NCBI RefSeq assembly: GCF_014648995.1
Contig: NZ_BMSE01000005.1
Span: 372,001 to 436,000 of the forward strand
Origin: Streptomyces massasporeus
Lineage (GTDB): Bacteria > Actinomycetota > Actinomycetes > Streptomycetales > Streptomycetaceae
DNA length: 64,000 bases
Reading direction: 5' to 3'
Shown here: positions 1 to 9,106 of the stretch, piece after piece
How the letters are laid out: each line of letters begins with the position of its first letter
How positions within the stretch are numbered: position 1 is the first letter of the stretch
The notes under the pieces: model-generated
What the model was told of the DNA's origin: nothing
Database searches by the model: none
The model's input: the letters and a program-made list of their open reading frames with translations, nothing else
Made by a program: the position numbers and the translations under genes

Positions 1-504
1 GAGATCGTGCCGTACGCCACCATAGGGGTGTGCCTCGCGTCGCACACCGTCACGGGTCATGCCGAGCCGGCGCGCCACGTTCAGGCTGGGCCGGTTGCCG
101 GCGGCGGCGACCCACTCGACGCGGTGGATGCCCCGCTGCTCGACGGCCCAGTCGATGAGGACCCGCATCGCGCGCGTGACCAGACCCCGGCCCGTCGCGG
201 CCGGCTCCAGCCAGCAGCCGACCTCGCAGTTGCCGGTCGCCGCGTCGAAGTTCAGGAACAGCACTCCGCCCACCAGTGTGCCCTCCAGCCACAGACCGTG
301 CAGGGACCCCGTGTCGGCGGCGCGCATGTCGGCGTAGCGCTGGAGCTTGGCGCGGGCCGAGAGCAGGTCCGTCTCGGTCGTGCCGAAAGGGATGTACTGC
401 CCGATGAACTCCCGCCCCCGCTCCAGGTGCGCCAGGAACTCCCCGGCGTGCCAGGGCTCCAGGGGCCTCAGCTCGGCGTCGTCACCCAGGGATATCGCGT
501 ACAT
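1..504 (-). CDS. GNAT-family N-acetyltransferase (RimJ/RimL type), 3' end outside the window
   Basis: The reverse strand from 504 reads an open frame of at least 168 codons that runs off the window edge. The protein begins MYAISLGDDAELRPLEPWHA. It carries the RimJ/RimL-like acetyl-CoA region: a GCWLEPAATGRGLVTRAM stretch around residues 97-114 (the motif A loop) and then AAAGNRPSLNVARRLGM near residue 140, typical of acyl-CoA binding in this family. By family it transfers an acetyl group to a protein N-terminus or a small amine; the substrate cannot be told. Its ATG lies inside the last codons of the upstream MMPL exporter gene (23-base overlap), so the two are probably co-transcribed and translationally coupled. 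Confidence 0.85.
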   Translation of the reverse strand, partial: MYAISLGDDAELRPLEPWHAGEFLAHLERGREFIGQYIPFGTTETDLLSARAKLQRYADMRAADTGSLHGLWLEGTLVGGVLFLNFDAATGNCEVGCWLEPAATGRGLVTRAMRVLIDWAVEQRGIHRVEWVAAAGNRPSLNVARRLGMTRDGVRREAHPYGGVRHDL

Positions 505-2728
505 CCCGCTGCCGCTCCTCCTCCGCCAGGACGTCCGCCACCTCGGCATCCGTCGCGGCGGCCAGCCTCTCATGGGCGGCACGGCTCTCGGGCGGCTCGA
601 TGCTGATGCGCGGCATGCGCTTGTCCAGCCAGCGGGGCAGCCACCAGTTGGCGCCGCCGAGCAGGTGCATGAGGGCCGGGACGAGGAGGGTGCGCAGGAC
701 GAACGCGTCGAGGGCGACGGCGGCGGCCAGGGCGATGCCGAACATGGCGATCACGCGGTCGCCACTGAGGACGAAGGCCAGGAAAACGGAGATCATGATG
801 ACCGCCGCCGAGTTGATCACCCGGCTGGTCTCGGCGAGGCCGACGCGCACGGCCCGCCGGTTGTCGCCGGTCTCCAGCCACTCCTCGTACATCCGGCTGA
901 CCAGGAAGACCTGGTAGTCCATGGAGAGGCCGAAGAGCACCGACACCATGATCACGGGCAGGAAGGGTTCGATGGGCCCCGCGCTGCCCAGGCCGAGCAG
1001 TTCGCTGCCCCAGCCCCACTGGAAGATCGCGACCACGACTCCGAAGGCGGAGGCCACGGCGGCGACGTTCATCGCGGCGGCCTTCAGCGGGATGCCGACG
1101 GACCGGAAGGCCAGCAGGAGCAGCAGACAGCCCAGGCCGATGACGGCCCCGACGAAGACCGGCAGCTTGGAGACGATGACGTCGGCGAAGTCGTCGTAGC
1201 CGGCCGTCATGCCGCCCACCTGCACATCGAGCGAGGTGCCCGACTCGGCGCGCGGCAGCACCTCGCCGCGCAGCCGGTCGACGAGGTCGCTGGTGTGCTG
1301 CGACTGCGGGGAGGACTCCGGGACGACGGTGAGGTAGGCGGTGTGGCCGCCGGAGTCGAAGGTCACGGGGGTCACCGAGGCGACGCCGTCGGTGGCGCGC
1401 AGGGTGCCGTCGAGGTTGTCCAGGGCGAGCTTGTCGTCGGCTCCGTCGACCTTGGTGACGAGGGTGAGCGGGCCGTTCACGCCCGGGCCGAAGCCGTCGG
1501 CGAGCAGGTCGTAGGCCTGGCGGGTGGTGGCGGTCTTCGGGCCGTTGCCCTGGTCGGAGGTGCCCAGGTGCAGGGAGAAGGTGGGCAGTGCGAGGACGCC
1601 CATGACGACCAGGGCGACCGCGCCGAGCACCTTGGGGTGGCGTTCCACGAAGGCCGACCAGCGGGCCGCGAATCCGGTGGGCAGCTCGGGTTCGGGCCCG
1701 TGCTCCGCGAGGCGGCGGCGCTCGCGGCGGCTGAGCGCGCGCATGCCTATGAAGGACAGCAGGGCGGGCAGCAGGGTCACGGAGGCGGCGACGGTGAGGA
1801 TGACGGTGAGGCTCGCCGCTATGGCGACGCCGTTGAGGAAGCTCAGCCGCAGGATCAGCATGCCGAGCAGGGCGATGCAAACGGTCGCGCCCGCGAAGAC
1901 GACGGCCCGTCCGGTGGTCGCGACGGCGTTCGTGGCGGCCTCGGTGACGGACAGCCCGCGCTTCAGCCCGCGCCGGTGTCTGGTGACGATGAACAGCGCG
2001 TAGTCGATGCCGACGCCCAGCCCGATGAGCATGCCCAGCATGGGGGCGAAGTCGGCGACGGTCATGGCGTGCCCGAGCAGCACGATCCCGGCGTAGGCGG
2101 TGCCGACGCCGACCAGGGCGGTGGCGATGGGCAGCAGGGACGCGGCGAGCGAGCCGAAGGCGAGGAACAGCACCACGGCGGCGACGATCACGCCGACGAT
2201 CTCGGCGACGTGCCCGCCGGAGGACTCGGTGAGCGCGACGGCGCTGCCGCCCAGCTCCACCCGGAGCCCGTCGGTCTCGGCGCTCTTCGCGGTGTCGACG
2301 ACGGCCTGCGCCTCGCTCTTGGCGATGTTCTCGGCCTGGTCGTCGAAGGTGACCGAGGCGTACGCGGTGTGACCGTCCTCGCTGACGCGGCCCGCGCCGG
2401 GCCCGCCGTAGGGGCTGGTGACCGAGGCCACGCCGGGCAGGTTCTCGATCCGGTCCAGGGTGCGGGTCATCGTCTGCTCGACGTCGGCGGCGCGGACGCT
2501 GCCGGACGTGGTGTGCCAGACGACGGTGTCGCTGTCGCCGCCGAGCCGCGGGAAGCCCTCGTGCAGCAGCTCGGTGGCGCGGCCGGACTCGGTACCGGGG
2601 ACCTGGTAGTCGTTCGAGTACGTGGTGCCGGCGACGGCGGCACCCGCGGCGACACCCGCGAACGCGAGGAGCCACAGCATGACGCTGAGCAGACGGCGCT
2701 GGACACACCAGCGGGCGAGGGCTGCCAC
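482..2728 (-). CDS. MMPL-family RND-like membrane transporter
   Basis: This is a 748-residue membrane protein with the MMPL layout. One N-terminal transmembrane helix is followed by a large extracytoplasmic domain, then a block of helices including IGLGVGIDYALFIVTRHRRG. A second extracytoplasmic domain follows, and then a second helix block with LFGLSMDYQVFLVSRMYEEW. The two GxxxDY-type motifs are the RND/MMPL proton-relay signature, so it should be a proton-driven exporter of lipids or hydrophobic compounds. I chose the GTG at 2728 because GGGAG sits 8 bases upstream; an in-frame ATG further upstream adds a cysteine-rich tail unlike the family. It overlaps the following acetyltransferase gene. 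Confidence 0.93.
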   Translation of the reverse strand: MAALARWCVQRRLLSVMLWLLAFAGVAAGAAVAGTTYSNDYQVPGTESGRATELLHEGFPRLGGDSDTVVWHTTSGSVRAADVEQTMTRTLDRIENLPGVASVTSPYGGPGAGRVSEDGHTAYASVTFDDQAENIAKSEAQAVVDTAKSAETDGLRVELGGSAVALTESSGGHVAEIVGVIVAAVVLFLAFGSLAASLLPIATALVGVGTAYAGIVLLGHAMTVADFAPMLGMLIGLGVGIDYALFIVTRHRRGLKRGLSVTEAATNAVATTGRAVVFAGATVCIALLGMLILRLSFLNGVAIAASLTVILTVAASVTLLPALLSFIGMRALSRRERRRLAEHGPEPELPTGFAARWSAFVERHPKVLGAVALVVMGVLALPTFSLHLGTSDQGNGPKTATTRQAYDLLADGFGPGVNGPLTLVTKVDGADDKLALDNLDGTLRATDGVASVTPVTFDSGGHTAYLTVVPESSPQSQHTSDLVDRLRGEVLPRAESGTSLDVQVGGMTAGYDDFADVIVSKLPVFVGAVIGLGCLLLLLAFRSVGIPLKAAAMNVAAVASAFGVVVAIFQWGWGSELLGLGSAGPIEPFLPVIMVSVLFGLSMDYQVFLVSRMYEEWLETGDNRRAVRVGLAETSRVINSAAVIMISVFLAFVLSGDRVIAMFGIALAAAVALDAFVLRTLLVPALMHLLGGANWWLPRWLDKRMPRISIEPPESRAAHERLAAATDAEVADVLAEEERQRDVRDIPG

Positions 2729-2885
2729 GAAACGTGCTCCCGGGTTGCCTTGTGTGGATCTTTGACCGGGAACAGTCGTACATGAACTGAACAGCCAGCA
2801 AAGAACGCATGAGCAATGCGCTGCCACTCTTACAAACGAACGAGATCATTTGTCGGTTTCGTGGGCTTATTCACAGCGGCCGGTC

Positions 2886-3239
2886 TCAGTCGAACTGGTC
2901 CCCCAGCGCCATCACCATCACACCCGCGATCAGCAGCCACAGGGCCCTCCGGGTACGCCCGCGGGAGCCCAGCACGGCGGCGGCGGCGCACACGGCGGCC
3001 CCGCCGGCGTACGCGGCCGGGACGAGTGCCGGTGCGGAGCGGATGAGGCGGAGCAGCGCCGCGGCGAGACCGGCCAGCGTCAGCGCGGCGCCGGTGCCCG
3101 CAGCCGTCCAGCGGGCCCGGCGCGCGTCCTCCAGGAGGTCGTCGGACTCGTCCAGGAGGGCGTGGGACGCGTCCTTCTCGGCTGCCGCCTCCGAGTCCGC
3201 TGTCTCTGGACCGGTGTCGGAATCAGGACGTCCACTCAT
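2886..3239 (-). CDS. Small two- to three-helix membrane protein, unknown function
   Basis: A 117-residue protein. The first 45 residues are acidic and soluble (many D/E, ending in an amphipathic stretch ESDDLLEDARRARW). They are followed by hydrophobic segments at roughly 45-66, 71-90 and 98-112, each separated by arginine-rich turns. No enzymatic motif is visible. It lies upstream of the MMPL gene on the same strand, 157 bases before its start, and faces away from the methyltransferase at 3431. It is probably an integral membrane protein; I do not recognise a family. Confidence 0.75.
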   Translation of the reverse strand: MSGRPDSDTGPETADSEAAAEKDASHALLDESDDLLEDARRARWTAAGTGAALTLAGLAAALLRLIRSAPALVPAAYAGGAAVCAAAAVLGSRGRTRRALWLLIAGVMVMALGDQFD

Positions 3240-3430
3240 GGCCGAGACGGTAGCGCGCCGGTCGCGGAAAACCGGGTGCGGGGCCGCCGGGCCGGCTGTT
3301 AGCGTCCGTCGGTCCGAGAAACGCCCGCGGCCTCCCGCCGCCCGGCCGAAGCAGGTGCATTGTTTGACGGTCCGACCGAGCTCCTACGCATGCCCGTTCT
3401 CCCTCAAGGACTCAAGGAGCCCGTTCACCG

Positions 3431-4240
3431 ATGCCGGACATCACTTCCCGGACCTCGAACGACCCCCTCACTGACCGTGTGAGCCACCCCGGCTACCCCC
3501 GCAGCAACGGCTACGACGCCCGCTGGACCATCGACAACCAGATGGGCCCGCACGCGCTGTGGCTGCTGGAGTGGCTGGCCCCCGCCCTGGGGCTCGACAC
3601 CCTGAGCCCCGGCTCCCGGGTGCTCGACCTGGGCTGCGGCCGCGCCATGACGTCGATCTTCCTCGCCAAGGAGTACGACGTCCAGGTCGTCGCCGCCGAC
3701 CTGTGGATCAAGCCCGACGACAACGCCGGGCGCATCGCCGAGGCGGGTGTCGCCGACCGGGTCCTGCCCGTGTTCGCCGAGGCCCATGACCTGCCGTTCG
3801 GCGAGGGCACCTTCGACGCGATCGTCTCGATCGACGCCTACCAGTACTTCGGCACCAACGACCTCTACCTGCCCACCCTGACCCGGCTGCTGAAGCCGGG
3901 CGGGCGGATCGGTGTCGTGATGCCGGCGCTGCGGGAGGAGCCGGAGGGCGACGAGCCGCCGGCGCACCTGAAGGAGTACTGGGAGAAGGATCCCGGCTTC
4001 TGGGCCTTCCACTCCCCCGCCTGGTGGCGGCGGCTGTGGGCCCGCAGCGGGGCCGTCGAGGTCGAGTCGGCCGACTGGCTCGACGACGGCTGGCGCGACT
4101 GGCTGCTGTGGAGCGAGGTCTGCGCCGAGGAGAGCACGAGCGACTTCATGGCCGACATGGCCCGCTGGTCGGTCGAGCTGATGCACGCCGATGTGGACCA
4201 CGTCCTGGGCTTCACCCGCGTCGTCGGCCGCCGCGTGTGA
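3431..4240 (+). CDS. SAM-dependent class I methyltransferase
   Basis: A 269-residue protein with a Rossmann methyltransferase core. VLDLGCGRAMTSIFLAKEY (about residues 66-84) is motif I for SAM binding, VVAADLW is the acidic end of strand 2, and FDAIVSIDAYQYFG and LLKPGGRIGVVMPAL are motifs II to III. It therefore transfers a methyl group from SAM to an unknown small molecule. The ATG at 3431 follows AAGGAG by about 11 bases. It is monocistronic and ends at a long hairpin shared with the convergent gatB gene. Confidence 0.9.
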   Translation: MPDITSRTSNDPLTDRVSHPGYPRSNGYDARWTIDNQMGPHALWLLEWLAPALGLDTLSPGSRVLDLGCGRAMTSIFLAKEYDVQVVAADLWIKPDDNAGRIAEAGVADRVLPVFAEAHDLPFGEGTFDAIVSIDAYQYFGTNDLYLPTLTRLLKPGGRIGVVMPALREEPEGDEPPAHLKEYWEKDPGFWAFHSPAWWRRLWARSGAVEVESADWLDDGWRDWLLWSEVCAEESTSDFMADMARWSVELMHADVDHVLGFTRVVGRRV

Positions 4241-4242
4241 GT

Positions 4243-4283
4243 GACGAGGGGGGATGCACCGGTCCGGTGCATCCCCCCTCGTC
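4243..4283. terminator. Bidirectional hairpin terminator between methyltransferase and gatB
   Basis: A perfect inverted repeat with 20-base arms (4243-4262 and 4264-4283) around a single central base. In RNA this folds to a very stable stem rich in G and C. It overlaps the methyltransferase stop region and ends 13 bases before the gatB stop codon, so it can end transcripts from both sides. No T-run is seen, as is common in Streptomyces. Confidence 0.85.
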
Positions 4284-4296
4284 GGGTCCGCCGGGG

Positions 4297-5811
4297 TCAG
4301 CCCTCGCTGACGCCCAGCTTCTCCAGGATCAGTTCCTTCACGCGGGCCGCGTCTGCCTGGCCGCGGGTGGCCTTCATGACCGCACCGACCAGTGCACCGG
4401 CCGCGGCCACCTTGCCGCCGCGGATCTTGTCCGCGACGCCCGGGTTGCCGGCGATGGCCTCCTCGACGGCGGTGGTGAGGGCGCCCTCGTCGGAGACGAC
4501 CTTCAGACCCCGCTTGTCGACGACCTCGTCCGGGGTGCCCTCGCCCGCGAGGACGCCCTCGATGACCTGCCGGGCCAGCTTGTCGTTCAGGTCGCCCTTC
4601 GCGACGAGCTCGGTGACCCGGGCGACCTGCGCCGGCGTGATCGCCAGCTCGTCGAGCGCCTTGCCCGACTCGTTGGCGCTGCGGGCCAGCTCGCCCATCC
4701 ACCACTTGCGGGCGGAGGCGGCGTCGGCCCCGGCCTCGATCGTGGCGACGATGGGCTCCAGCGCACCGGCGTTGAGGATGGCCTGCATGTCGGTGGCGGA
4801 GACGCCCCACTCCTCGCGGAGCCGGCTGCGGCGGACCAGCGGGAGTTCGGGCAGCCCGGCCCGGATCTCCTCGACCCACGCGCGGGACGGGGCGACCGGG
4901 ACGAGGTCGGGCTCCGGGAAGTACCGGTAGTCCTCGGCCTCCTCCTTCACCCGGCCCGAGGTCGTCGACCCCGTGTCCTCGTGGAAGTGGCGGGTCTCCT
5001 GGATGATCGTGCCGCCCGAGGACAGCACGGCCGCGTGCCGCTGGATCTCGAAACGGGCCGCGCGCTCCACGGACCGGAGCGAGTTGACGTTCTTCGTCTC
5101 GGAACGCGTGCCGAACTTCTCCCGGCCGTGCGGGCGCAGCGACAGGTTCACGTCGCAGCGCATCTGGCCCATCTCCATACGGGCCTCGGAGACGCCGAGC
5201 GCCTTGATGAGCTCGCGCAGCTCACGGACGTAGGCCCGCGCGACCTCCGGGGCACGCTCGCCGGCGCCCTCGATCGGCTTGGTGACGATCTCGATGAGGG
5301 GGATGCCGGCGCGGTTGTAGTCCAGCAGCGAGTGCGAGGCGCCGTGGATGCGGCCGGTGGCACCGCCGACGTGCGTCGACTTGCCGGTGTCCTCCTCCAT
5401 GTGGGCGCGCTCGATCTCCACGCGGAAGGTCTCGCCGTCCTCCAGCTGCACGTCGAGGTAGCCGTTGAAGGCGATGGGCTCGTCGTACTGGGAGGTCTGG
5501 AAGTTCTTCGGCATGTCCGGATAGAAGTAGTTCTTCCGGGCGAAGCGGCACCACTCGGCGATCTCGCAGTTCAGCGCGAGGCCGATCTTGATCGCGGACT
5601 CGACGCCGGTCGCGTTGACGACCGGGAGAGCGCCGGGCATGCCGAGGCAGACCGGGCAGGTCTGCGTGTTGGCGTCCTGGCCGAGGGCGGTCGAGCAGCC
5701 GCAGAACATCTTGGTCTTGGTGCCGAGTTCGACATGGACCTCGAGGCCCATGACGGGGTCGTACGACGCGAGTGCGTCCTCGTACGACACCAGGTCGGTC
5801 GTGGTGGTCAC
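4297..5811 (-). CDS. gatB: Aspartyl/glutamyl-tRNA amidotransferase subunit B
   Basis: A 504-residue protein of normal GatB length. GatB is the kinase and tRNA-binding subunit of GatCAB, which converts Glu-tRNA(Gln) (and Asp-tRNA(Asn)) to the cognate amide form using ammonia made by GatA. Visible signatures are [19 protein letters not shown] near residue 22 and [11 protein letters not shown] just after, which give the zinc cysteines. A YqeY-like helical tail follows from about residue 350. The GTG at 5811 follows GAGAGGGAAG. It is the last gene of the gatC-gatA-ORF-gatB cluster, 16 bases after the small ORF. Confidence 0.97.
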   Translation of the reverse strand: MTTTTDLVSYEDALASYDPVMGLEVHVELGTKTKMFCGCSTALGQDANTQTCPVCLGMPGALPVVNATGVESAIKIGLALNCEIAEWCRFARKNYFYPDMPKNFQTSQYDEPIAFNGYLDVQLEDGETFRVEIERAHMEEDTGKSTHVGGATGRIHGASHSLLDYNRAGIPLIEIVTKPIEGAGERAPEVARAYVRELRELIKALGVSEARMEMGQMRCDVNLSLRPHGREKFGTRSETKNVNSLRSVERAARFEIQRHAAVLSSGGTIIQETRHFHEDTGSTTSGRVKEEAEDYRYFPEPDLVPVAPSRAWVEEIRAGLPELPLVRRSRLREEWGVSATDMQAILNAGALEPIVATIEAGADAASARKWWMGELARSANESGKALDELAITPAQVARVTELVAKGDLNDKLARQVIEGVLAGEGTPDEVVDKRGLKVVSDEGALTTAVEEAIAGNPGVADKIRGGKVAAAGALVGAVMKATRGQADAARVKELILEKLGVSEG

Positions 5812-5827
5812 GGTGAGTACTTCCCTC

Positions 5828-6063
5828 TCAGCCCAGCAGAACGTCGTCGTCGCCCAGCTGCTTCAGCTCGCGATAGAGAATGGCCAGGTTGGTGACGACC
5901 GCGGCTCCGGTCACGACGGCGTCGAGCAGCCGCAGCGTGTCGTTGTCTCCGCGGGCCTTCTTGATCTGCTTGTAGACCCCGACGGCGCCGAACGCCGACG
6001 TGGCCATCGAGATGTACAGACCGGACTTGGACTTCTTGAAGCCCTTGGCCTTGGACAGTGCGC

Positions 6064-6067
<4 letters not shown>
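5828..6067 (-). CDS. Small membrane-associated protein between gatA and gatB
   Basis: A 79-residue protein starting [20 protein letters not shown]. Its GTG overlaps the gatA stop codon as GTGA, so it is almost certainly translated by coupling to gatA. The N-terminus is basic. Two weakly hydrophobic stretches follow (about 20-33 and 48-62) with a charged [10 protein letters not shown] loop between them. No known domain is recognised. Its place inside the amidotransferase operon, with gatB following at 16 bases, argues that it is a real gene; its role is unknown. Confidence 0.85.
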
Positions 6068-7557
<1,490 letters not shown>

Positions 7558-7562
7558 GGCTG

Positions 7563-7859
7563 TTAGTCCTCCCCCAGGATCTGCGGCACCTTGAAACGCT
7601 GCTGCTCCTGGGCCGGGGCGCCGGAGAGCGCCTGCTCGGGGGTGAGCGACGGACGGACCTCGTCCGCCCGCATGACGTTCGTCAGCGGGAGCGGGTGCGA
7701 GGTCGGCGGTACGTCTTGGTCGGCGACCTCACTGACGCGTGCGACCGCGCCGATGATGTCGTCCAGCTGTCCCGCGAAGTGCTCGAGCTCTTCGGGCTTC
7801 AGCTCCAGACGCGCCAGCCGGGCGAGGTGGGCGACCTCCTCGCGCGTGATGCCAGGCAT
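7563..7859 (-). CDS. gatC: Aspartyl/glutamyl-tRNA amidotransferase subunit C
   Basis: A 98-residue protein matching GatC in size and sequence. The N-terminus [20 protein letters not shown] is the conserved helix that packs on GatA. The middle [19 protein letters not shown] is the extended segment wrapping between GatA and GatB. GatC stabilises the GatCAB complex. It is the first gene of the gat operon, with 103 bases separating it from the membrane protein gene upstream. The ATG at 7859 has AGAGGATC upstream. Confidence 0.96.
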   Translation of the reverse strand: MPGITREEVAHLARLARLELKPEELEHFAGQLDDIIGAVARVSEVADQDVPPTSHPLPLTNVMRADEVRPSLTPEQALSGAPAQEQQRFKVPQILGED

Positions 7860-7962
7860 GCAGCGATCCTCTGGGGTGAGTGAATGTGGTTTGGCCCAAT
7901 CCTATGGGGCGGGGGGCCGTGCCCGTGAAACGGTTTGCCGCCCCGGAGGCTCTCGGGCCCCC

Positions 7963-8334
7963 TCAGACCGCGAAGAGCAGTCCCGCGATGACCAGGACGA
8001 CGACCGCGGTGGCGAAGTGGATTCCGAAGGCGACCGCCTTCGTGCCGCCGTTGCGCAGCACGATCAGGGTGTCGCCGAGCGGCACGAGCGCCACGGCGAG
8101 CATGAACCAGGCCTCGGCTCCGGCCCCCGCGAAGGCGAGCAGCGCCAGACCGACCAGCCCGAGGGTGCCGTCCCGCAGGCCCTTGATCGTCAGGTAGGCC
8201 CCGGCGTCGCCGCCGGGGTCGGCCGGGACGCCGTAGCCGGCGGCCGCGGAGGCGGGCTGGAACAGGAACCGGTAGCCGAGAAACAGGCAGAACAGGTTGA
8301 GCACGACGGCCAGGGTGTACGCGGTCACGGTCAT
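7963..8334 (-). CDS. DUF4267-like four-helix membrane protein
   Basis: A 123-residue protein with four hydrophobic segments: residues about 5-22, 50-68, 72-88 and 103-121. The loop after helix 1 (YGVPADPGGDAGAYLTIKGLRDG) resembles the DUF4267 family. The function of that family is not known to me. The ATG at 8334 is preceded by GGAGAG. It is divergent from the TetR gene at 8430, and the intervening 95 bases hold TetR-type palindromes, so it is the likely repression target of that regulator. Confidence 0.8.
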   Translation of the reverse strand: MTVTAYTLAVVLNLFCLFLGYRFLFQPASAAAGYGVPADPGGDAGAYLTIKGLRDGTLGLVGLALLAFAGAGAEAWFMLAVALVPLGDTLIVLRNGGTKAVAFGIHFATAVVVLVIAGLLFAV

Positions 8335-8357
8335 GGCTCTCTCCGATTTCCGAGTTT

Positions 8358-8420
8358 CTAGCAGTGCTAGGGATGAGAGCGAAGCTAGCAGAGCGTCGAC
8401 AGGAACGCTAGCGCTGCTAG
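8358..8420. promoter_or_regulatory. Paired TetR-type operators between divergent genes
   Basis: Two related palindromes lie in the divergent promoter region. CTAGCAGTGCTAG at 8358-8370 is perfect around a central G. CTAGCGCTGCTAG at 8408-8420 has 5-base arms around GCT. A further half-like GCTAGCAG occurs at 8384-8391. The second site lies 9 bases before the TetR ATG and the first 24 bases before the start of the membrane-protein gene. A TetR dimer bound here would repress both genes, including its own. Confidence 0.75.
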
Positions 8421-8429
8421 AATTCGGGC

Positions 8430-9017
8430 ATGACGATCCAGACGCGCCGGGAGCGCGAACGAGCGGAGCGCGAGCGGCTGATCGTGACGGCCGCACGGGA
8501 ACTGGCGGAGGCGGAGGGCTGGGACGCGGTGACCACGCGCCGGCTCGCCGAGGAGATCGAGTACAGCCAGCCGGTCCTCTACAGCCACTTCAAGGGCAAG
8601 GGCGCGATCATGGCGGCGGTGGCGGTGCAGGGCTGCGCGGACCTGGCCGAAGAGATGCGGGCGGCGCGCACGGCGGCCGGGAGCGCCCGCGAGGCGCTCG
8701 CGGCGGTGGGCGGCGCGTACACCGCCTTCGCCCGGCGGCGGCCCGCGCTCTACGACGTGATCTTCACGCTCGCCGTGGACCTGCCCTTCGCCACCCCCGA
8801 GGCGCCGCCCGCCCTCCAGGACGCCTTCGGCGAACTGCTCCAGGCCGTCCTGCCGATCGCGGCCGACGGCGAGGACACGGGCTTGCTGACGGAGACGTAC
8901 TGGGCCGGGCTGCACGGCCTGGTGACCCTGATGCGCAGCGGCCGGCTGCCCGAGGAGGCACACGAGCAGCGCCTGGCGCTGCTGATCGGCCACTTCGTGC
9001 CGCCCGGCACGAGCTGA
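8430..9017 (+). CDS. TetR/AcrR-family transcriptional repressor
   Basis: A 195-residue protein. Residues 10-58 form the TetR DNA-binding domain, with helix-turn-helix TTRRLAEEIEYSQPVLYSHFKGKGAIMAAV. The C-terminal ligand domain (about 65-190) looks like the TetR C-terminal group with an FARRRPALYDVIFTLAV segment; the ligand is unknown. The ATG at 8430 lacks a clear Shine-Dalgarno sequence. It is divergent from the DUF4267-like gene, with shared palindromes between them, so autorepression and repression of that gene are the simplest reading. Confidence 0.93.
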   Translation: MTIQTRRERERAERERLIVTAARELAEAEGWDAVTTRRLAEEIEYSQPVLYSHFKGKGAIMAAVAVQGCADLAEEMRAARTAAGSAREALAAVGGAYTAFARRRPALYDVIFTLAVDLPFATPEAPPALQDAFGELLQAVLPIAADGEDTGLLTETYWAGLHGLVTLMRSGRLPEEAHEQRLALLIGHFVPPGTS

Positions 9018-9106
9018 GCGCTCGCCCCGGGCCCGAAGTCCGAAGCCCTGGGTTCGAGGTTCGACCGAAGTGGAGCGGCCGGGCGAGCGGAACAGGTGGG
9101 TGCGGC

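Noticed and set aside
347..2785. An 812-codon open frame on the + strand opposite the MMPL gene
   Set aside because: It is the antisense shadow of a GC-rich membrane protein gene. Its product is a low-complexity run of G, D, E, Q, H and V with no family likeness.
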